From the NCBI GenBank assembly GCA_049322355.1, contig JBMORG010000029.1:1-64000 (forward strand): DNA of 64,000 nucleotides, written 5' to 3'. The DNA is from 0-14-0-80-60-11 sp049322355. GTDB lineage: Bacteria > Desulfobacterota > Desulfobaccia > Desulfobaccales > 0-14-0-80-60-11. Below the pieces are notes generated by a model that was given only the letters and a program-made list of their open reading frames with translations, did not search any database and had not been told where the DNA came from. Position numbers and translations under genes: made by a program. Positions 59,515 to 64,000 of the stretch are shown one piece after another. Within the stretch, counting starts at the first letter, position 1. Each line of letters begins with the position of its first letter.

Positions 59515-61824
59515 TCACCGGCGCCAGGCCAGGAACCGGGTGAATAACCTCTTGAGGAAGGGTGTCAGCCTGGTGCGGTTGTAAAGGTCGCCAATCTGCC
59601 GGATAGCCTCGGCATGGGTGGGATAGGGATGAATGACTGAGGCCAGTGTTCCCAGTCCTACCTTTCCCACCATGGCCAGGGTGACTTCGCTGATCATTTC
59701 CCCGGCGTGCCTGGCGATAATGGTGGCCCCCAGAATGGTGTCGGTCCCTGGTTTGACGTGGATTTTAACAAACCCCTCGTCTTCGCCGTCCACGATGGCC
59801 CGGTCCACTTCGCTCAACGGCTTCAAAAAGGTTTGGACCGGGATTCCAAGCTTTTCCGCCTCAGCTTCGCTTATCCCCACGTGGGCCACCTCGGGATCTG
59901 TATAAGTGCACCAAGGGATGGTCAGGGCGCTCAGCTTTTTCCGGCCCAGAAAGAGGGCGTTTTGAATGACGATCCGAGCCGTGGCGTCGGCCATGTGAGT
60001 AAATTTATAATTCAGACAAACATCTCCCGCGGCGTAAATGTGGCGGTTGGTGGTCTGGAGCTGATCATTGACCACCACCCCCTCCCGGTTGTCGTATTTG
60101 ACGCCAGCCTCCTCCAGACCCAGGTTCTCTACATTGGGGGCCCGGCCGGCCCCCGCCAGGATTTCGTCAACCTCAAGTTCACCCTCCCCACCATCGCTCT
60201 CATATCTGATCAGTTTCCCGCTGGCAGTTTTCGATACTTGGGCAGGTTTGGCATTGAGGATGAGATGGATACCTTCCCTCTCAAAGACTTTTTGTACCAA
60301 GGTTGCGGCATCGGCATCTTCCCGGTTCATTAGGCGGGCGTATTTATGGAGTATGGTTACCCGGCACCCCAGACGCTGAAAGGCCTGGGCGAATTCGCAG
60401 CCCAGGGGTCCGCCTCCCATGATTAACAGGCGCGCTGGCCGCTGGGTGAGGGAAAAAACCGTTTCGTTGGTGAGATAACCGCAGTCGGCCATCCCTGGAA
60501 CCGGCGGGTCTACGGCCCGGGCTCCGGTGGCAATCACCGCCTTGGCAAAATTCAGGGTTTGGCCGGCTACCACTACGCTCAGAGGTCCCGAAAAGCGCGC
60601 CGTTCCCAAAAAGACATCCACCCCCAGATCACGGAAGCGCCGCGCGGAATCGTGATGGCTGATATCGGACCGCAACCGGCGCATGCGCTCCATGACCATG
60701 GGAAAGTCTACTTCGGTCCCCAAAGGCACTTTAAGTCCAAAACGGCTGGCATCCCGGAGGTCCGCCCATACCCGAGAGGAGCGGATAATGGCCTTTGACG
60801 GCACGCAGCCGTAGTTGAGGCAATCTCCTCCCAAGAGATGGCGTTCCACCAGGGCAACTTTGGCCCCCAAACCTGCAGCCCCAGCCGCAGCCACCAATCC
60901 AGCAGTGCCGCCGCCGATCACCACCAGATTGTAGCGGGGAGCCGGCTCGGGGTTCACCCAATCCTGCGGGTGAACATTGGCCAGTAGGGCTTCGTTGTAT
61001 TGATCGAGGGGGGTGATCTCCGGTTCGTTACCCATAGTATTGAGTCCCGTGAGGGTGGATCTGTCGACGCCGCTGACCTGCTCCTCGGCTTGGAGTCGCT
61101 GCCGGGCAAAGCGCACCAGGAGAGTTAAAACGGCCAAGGCTGCCACAAAAGCCACTACCAGCCTCCAGGGGACCTTTCCTTGGGCCGCACCCTGCAACAA
61201 CGCGTCGGCTCCCACCACATAGAGGACAGTGCCAGGAATGATGCAGAGCCAGGTCCAGAAAACATAGGTCCAGAAAGGCACTCGGGTGAGCCCAAAGCCG
61301 TAGTTGAGCAGATTGAAAGGGAAGATCGGCACCAAACGGGTTAGCGCAACGATGATGGCGCCGTGGACTTCGGTCAGGCGATCCAAGCGGCGAAATTTTT
61401 CATTCCTGCCCAGCCAGTTGACCACCGCGTCCCGGGCAAAATAACGGCCTACAAGGAAGGCCAGTGCTGCCCCTAAGGTGGCTCCAATATTAATAAAGAT
61501 AATTCCCCAGACTGAGCCGAACAGGGCGGCCGCGGCTACTGAGAAGGGTGACGCGGGGAGAGCTGCCACCACTGCCGCCACGTAAATTATTATGAAAACC
61601 ACGGGTCCCAGCGGCCCCAGATCCTTGATCCAGTCCCGCAAAGCCCCCAGCTTATCGGCGATCCCTAAAAACCGGGCCAGGACCAGGATGGCGATCACCA
61701 GGGCCAGCAAGACCACCGGTCGCCACCATTGGCGGCCCCGGGCGTTCTGATCTCTCACACTCTCTTCTGCCTTTTGCGACAGAGGTGAGGGAGTTGTAAC
61801 GGGGTGATTTTTTGGGGTATTCAC
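59515..61824 (-). CDS. TVP38/VTT membrane protein fused to MerA-like oxidoreductase
   Basis: A 769-residue protein. An N-terminal TVP38/SNARE-associated membrane domain has about six helices (residues 35-255; GPLGPVVFIIIYVAAVVAALPASPF, NYGFGLTRVPFWTY). A full pyridine nucleotide-disulfide oxidoreductase of the mercuric reductase/dihydrolipoamide type follows (about 300-769): FAD motif VVIGGGTAGLVAAAGAAGLG, redox pair GGDCLNYGCVPSKA near 332, NAD(P)-binding MGGGPLGCEFAQAF, and the dimer-interface HPYPTHAEA. The C-terminal vicinal cysteine pair of MerA is absent, so Hg reductase activity is unlikely. The substrate is unknown; the enzyme may act at the membrane on a disulfide or quinone. Confidence 0.85.
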   Translation of the reverse strand: MNTPKNHPVTTPSPLSQKAEESVRDQNARGRQWWRPVVLLALVIAILVLARFLGIADKLGALRDWIKDLGPLGPVVFIIIYVAAVVAALPASPFSVAAAALFGSVWGIIFINIGATLGAALAFLVGRYFARDAVVNWLGRNEKFRRLDRLTEVHGAIIVALTRLVPIFPFNLLNYGFGLTRVPFWTYVFWTWLCIIPGTVLYVVGADALLQGAAQGKVPWRLVVAFVAALAVLTLLVRFARQRLQAEEQVSGVDRSTLTGLNTMGNEPEITPLDQYNEALLANVHPQDWVNPEPAPRYNLVVIGGGTAGLVAAAGAAGLGAKVALVERHLLGGDCLNYGCVPSKAIIRSSRVWADLRDASRFGLKVPLGTEVDFPMVMERMRRLRSDISHHDSARRFRDLGVDVFLGTARFSGPLSVVVAGQTLNFAKAVIATGARAVDPPVPGMADCGYLTNETVFSLTQRPARLLIMGGGPLGCEFAQAFQRLGCRVTILHKYARLMNREDADAATLVQKVFEREGIHLILNAKPAQVSKTASGKLIRYESDGGEGELEVDEILAGAGRAPNVENLGLEEAGVKYDNREGVVVNDQLQTTNRHIYAAGDVCLNYKFTHMADATARIVIQNALFLGRKKLSALTIPWCTYTDPEVAHVGISEAEAEKLGIPVQTFLKPLSEVDRAIVDGEDEGFVKIHVKPGTDTILGATIIARHAGEMISEVTLAMVGKVGLGTLASVIHPYPTHAEAIRQIGDLYNRTRLTPFLKRLFTRFLAWRR

Positions 61825-62077
61825 TGGACTTAGGTCCCCTCAGTTTGAAGTCCTCGCTTCCAGTCGCCACCTGCCGGCTGCCAGGCCCGAATCATCTTAA
61901 ATACGAGGTTTAATTAAAGCCTATAATCATCTTAGAGAAAATATCAACGCGGTCTGTAGGGTTGAAGGGAAAGTTTTAGAGAAATGCAAAAACAGAAATG
62001 TGCAGATTCTTAATCAAGGTTGGGGTTATGGGCGGTTAACTTGCGGGGAAGCAGGCCATATCAAGGGGGTTTAAGAT

Positions 62078-62506
62078 TTATTTCCAACCGGCGACCTCGT
62101 AGCCTTTTTCCCGAAGGCATTGTTCCACCAGGCGACGCTGCTCCGGGTCGAGGTCCCGACTTTTAAAGTTGAGCAGCCCCCGGAGGAAACCGCCGGTACC
62201 GCCCCCGGCTGCTCCCATGGCTGCGCCTCTCCCGGCGCTGCCCACCACTGCCCCAGCCGCTGCGCCCACTGCGGCCCCGGTTGCGGCTCCCAAGCCGGTG
62301 GACCTGGCAATTTTACCGGCTTGGCTGGCCCCCAGCTTTCCTTCGGCGGCCTGTTGCAGGCAGTCGTCGATTTCCTGCTGAGCCGCAACCGTCCCCACTT
62401 CCTGCAACCTGGCATTGGGATAAAGGACAGGGCGCTTGGCGGCGCAGGCCAGGCTCGAAACCAGGATAAGAGCCACCAGCAAGACCCGCAAAAGTTCTTT
62501 GATCAT
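62078..62506 (-). CDS. Glycine-zipper exported protein
   Basis: A 142-residue protein with an N-terminal export signal (LLRVLLVALILVSSLACAAK; the cysteine could be lipidated, though the lipobox is imperfect) and a glycine-zipper stretch (about 70-110; GLGAATGAAVGAAAGAVVGS). Such proteins insert into or span the outer membrane or periplasm, but no specific role is known. The ATG follows AAGGCG. A terminator of the next gene's transcript lies just upstream of it. Confidence 0.75.
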   Translation of the reverse strand: MIKELLRVLLVALILVSSLACAAKRPVLYPNARLQEVGTVAAQQEIDDCLQQAAEGKLGASQAGKIARSTGLGAATGAAVGAAAGAVVGSAGRGAAMGAAGGGTGGFLRGLLNFKSRDLDPEQRRLVEQCLREKGYEVAGWK

Positions 62507-62542
62507 ATAAAACGCCTTATTGGTCGATTCCGGTTAAGTAAA

Positions 62543-62567
62543 ACCGGAGGGTTTACCACCCTCCGGT
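62543..62567 (-). terminator. Intrinsic terminator of the 125-residue protein gene
   Basis: ACCGGAGGG/CCCTCCGGT, a perfect 9-bp stem with a 7-base loop, is followed by TTTTAC on the minus strand, just past the stop at 62585. Confidence 0.65.
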
Positions 62568-62584
62568 CCGTCCTATTCCCAGGC

Positions 62585-62962
62585 CTAATGCCAACCTGGC
62601 CTCCAGTGGGGGCGATGCTGGCGGTTGGGATGATAATACCGGTTGTTGTGAGCATATCGGTAAGCGTTGCGGTCAACGTGGCTCTGCATACGCATCAGCC
62701 GGGCCCGTTCGACCCGATCCAGTCGGCCGTCTCTCATCATCCTGGACTCAGCCATTTGTACGTGCTTCTGCTGGTTTTGGAGACGGTGGAATTCTCCGGG
62801 AGTCAGTTGCCCTGATCGGGGTCCATGGTAGGAACCAATCGGCTGGCTCATTGCCGGTCCGCACTTGAAGGGGCCGCGGGGGTTAGCCAAAGCTGGGAGA
62901 CTGCCCAAAATGATCACACCCATCACTAGGCCGGCCATAATACCTTTGGTCCACGTTTTCAT
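62585..62962 (-). CDS. Exported basic His/Arg-rich protein
   Basis: A 125-residue protein with a signal peptide (about 1-26, cleavage after PALA). The mature part has a helical region (about 50-95; LTPGEFHRLQNQQKHVQMAESRMMRDGRLDRVERARLMRMQ) and a His/Tyr/Asn/Arg-rich tail (YRYAHNNRYYHPNRQHRPHW). The DGRLDRVERARL piece resembles a calcium-loop-like or Spy/CpxP-like helix, but assignment is not possible. GGAGG lies 8 bases before the ATG. Periplasmic, perhaps metal- or polyanion-binding. Confidence 0.7.
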   Translation of the reverse strand: MKTWTKGIMAGLVMGVIILGSLPALANPRGPFKCGPAMSQPIGSYHGPRSGQLTPGEFHRLQNQQKHVQMAESRMMRDGRLDRVERARLMRMQSHVDRNAYRYAHNNRYYHPNRQHRPHWRPGWH

Positions 62963-63445
62963 TGCTCAGTCCTCCGGGTTACTTCAGGAAATCCAGCGCT
63001 GAATGTCCTCGATGATTTCCCACCCCCAGGGGTGGTCTTGCCTTCATTGAATTTGACTGACGACCGGGGCAAATGTTAAGGAGCGAAATTTTACTGTTGG
63101 TGTTAAGGTGCCCAAAAAATTTTTTTTCACCAGTTATGTTTTTCAGTGTGCAATGACGTTACAGAGGGGCACCCGGAAACCGGACTTGGGATTTTCGACC
63201 CTGGATATTTATTTCTGAGCGAGGGAAGAACCAGTTAAACTTCTAAGTATGAGGATCTTCTAAAAATTTTTCCCTGAGAAAACCCACAGGCTTGGGAAAA
63301 AGACAGGGTGTAAGGATTAGAGTCCGCCACAGAATTTATCAAATTCTCTATCGTACCGATAACCTAAACACCAGAGGACATTGACGCATACCACTTCTCA
63401 AGAATCTAATTAATTATGATCGGATGCAATGGAACGGAATAGGTC
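62963..63445. other. Intergenic region, nothing recognised
   Basis: These 483 AT-rich bases separate divergent genes. No RNA gene, repeat or clear promoter consensus was identified. Confidence 0.5.
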
Positions 63446-64000
63446 ATGACTTCAATCTACCGAGAATTTATGAAAACGAGAGAAGCCATTCTGGCTCTGA
63501 AGCCGTCTGTAAGAGTCGAACCGGAAGACCACAAGAGTGCTAAGCGGAAGAACTTGTATCACAAGAATAAAAGAGGAATCCTCTCAAGCGTCTTTGTCAA
63601 CATCCAGGATGGCATGAGTATCATGGACTTAGACTTTAATATTATCCAAGTTAACCCTTCTATGGAAAAATGGTACCCGCATGCTATGCCGCTTGTAGGG
63701 AGAAAATGCTTTGAAGCTTATCAAGGACAAAGCATGCCGTGCAGGCCTTGTCCAGCGCAACGAGCTATTATCACCGGGAAAACTCACTTTGAAACAGTAG
63801 CTTGGAGAGGAAGCACGGGCAACCCCTTGGGATGGCTGGAAGTTTACTCATTTCCCTGGCGGGATTATCGCGAAGGAAAAATAATAGGGACGATCAATTA
63901 TCTCCGTGACATCACCTATCGCGTACGAGTCGAGGAGGAACGAGAAGATAGTTTAAAGAAAGTGCAAAAGACGTTGGATGGGACCGTGACTGCCTTAGCC
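63446..64000 (+). CDS. PAS domain protein, 3' end beyond the window (probably PAS-HD-GYP)
   Basis: A partial gene, 185 codons and still open at the end. After a basic N-terminus (about 1-45), residues about 46-165 form a PAS domain (VNIQDGMSIMDLDFNIIQVNPSMEKWY) with cysteines in GRKCFEAYQGQSMPCRPCPAQ. The sequence then reads DSLKKVQKTLDGTVTALA, the segment that typically leads into an HD-GYP phosphodiesterase domain, so a cyclic-di-GMP-degrading sensor is predicted; a GGDEF or kinase output cannot be excluded. The ATG follows AGG-type sequence and the upstream region is AT-rich. Confidence 0.72.
   Translation, partial: MTSIYREFMKTREAILALKPSVRVEPEDHKSAKRKNLYHKNKRGILSSVFVNIQDGMSIMDLDFNIIQVNPSMEKWYPHAMPLVGRKCFEAYQGQSMPCRPCPAQRAIITGKTHFETVAWRGSTGNPLGWLEVYSFPWRDYREGKIIGTINYLRDITYRVRVEEEREDSLKKVQKTLDGTVTALA

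Overview
The window looks like the chromosome of a strictly anaerobic Desulfobacterota-type bacterium (sulfate reducer or syntroph, possibly near the Desulfobaccales). This is an inference from gene content: orange-protein (ORP) genes, HdrA-type flavoproteins, a selenocysteine formate dehydrogenase, a selenocysteine peroxiredoxin, MinD-type ATPases with ferredoxin inserts, and several sigma-54 activators and multi-domain sensor kinases. Taxonomy was not tested. No rRNA, convincing tRNA, CRISPR array, transposase or prophage was seen.

Layout. 1-1050: no supportable gene. 1.05-6.0 kb: a CGGC-domain protein and a 1490-residue double-HdrA/GltD fusion, convergent with a PAS kinase. 6.0-22.4 kb (almost all minus strand): a metal-cluster and metal-handling neighbourhood with two DUF5320 proteins, zinc ribbons, a CDF exporter fused to a NifX-type domain, a radical SAM protein, a ZIP transporter, a histidine-rich protein, the Sec-peroxiredoxin, an MBL hydrolase, a rubredoxin-like protein, two free NifX proteins, an Mrp ATPase-NifX fusion, a sigma-54 activator, two MinD/ferredoxin ATPases with a 57-residue protein between them, and a NifX-zinc ribbon fusion. 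The core matches the ORP locus known from Desulfovibrio. 22.9-29.1 kb: molybdenum/tungsten enzymes, namely a molybdopterin oxidoreductase, an FmdE-MoeA fusion and the Sec formate dehydrogenase, whose upstream region carries twin palindromes. 29.6-36.1 kb: two large sensor kinases. 36.2-45.7 kb: a PEP synthase-like protein, two divergent CBS proteins and three membrane transporters, two of them tandem copies. 46.1-48.8 kb: an orphan, shortened KdpD/KdpE pair. 48.8-50.7 kb: a gene-poor stretch with an AT-rich GNAT gene, a regulator remnant, a small membrane protein and a palindromic element. 50.7-59.3 kb: a five-gene NuoE-NuoF-NuoG-like/HdrA-MvhD/FrhB operon with a sigma-54 promoter and a PAS-containing sigma-54 activator beside it. 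59.5-64 kb: a TVP38-MerA fusion, two small exported proteins and the start of a PAS protein that runs off the end.

How it fits together. The window is dominated by redox chemistry: electron-confurcating or bifurcating flavin/Fe-S modules (HdrA fusion; NADH/HdrA/FrhB operon), formate oxidation or CO2 reduction by a Sec enzyme, maturation of Mo/W cofactors, and assembly of a protein-bound metal cluster (ORP). Four sensory proteins share a PAS domain with a conserved cysteine pattern, suggesting redox or metal-cluster sensing as the regulatory theme. Two genes (an activator and a PEP synthase-like gene) appear to start with CTG, and two genes are interrupted by in-frame UGA codons that read as selenocysteine, each followed by a SECIS-like hairpin. 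Routine gene calling would mis-annotate all four.
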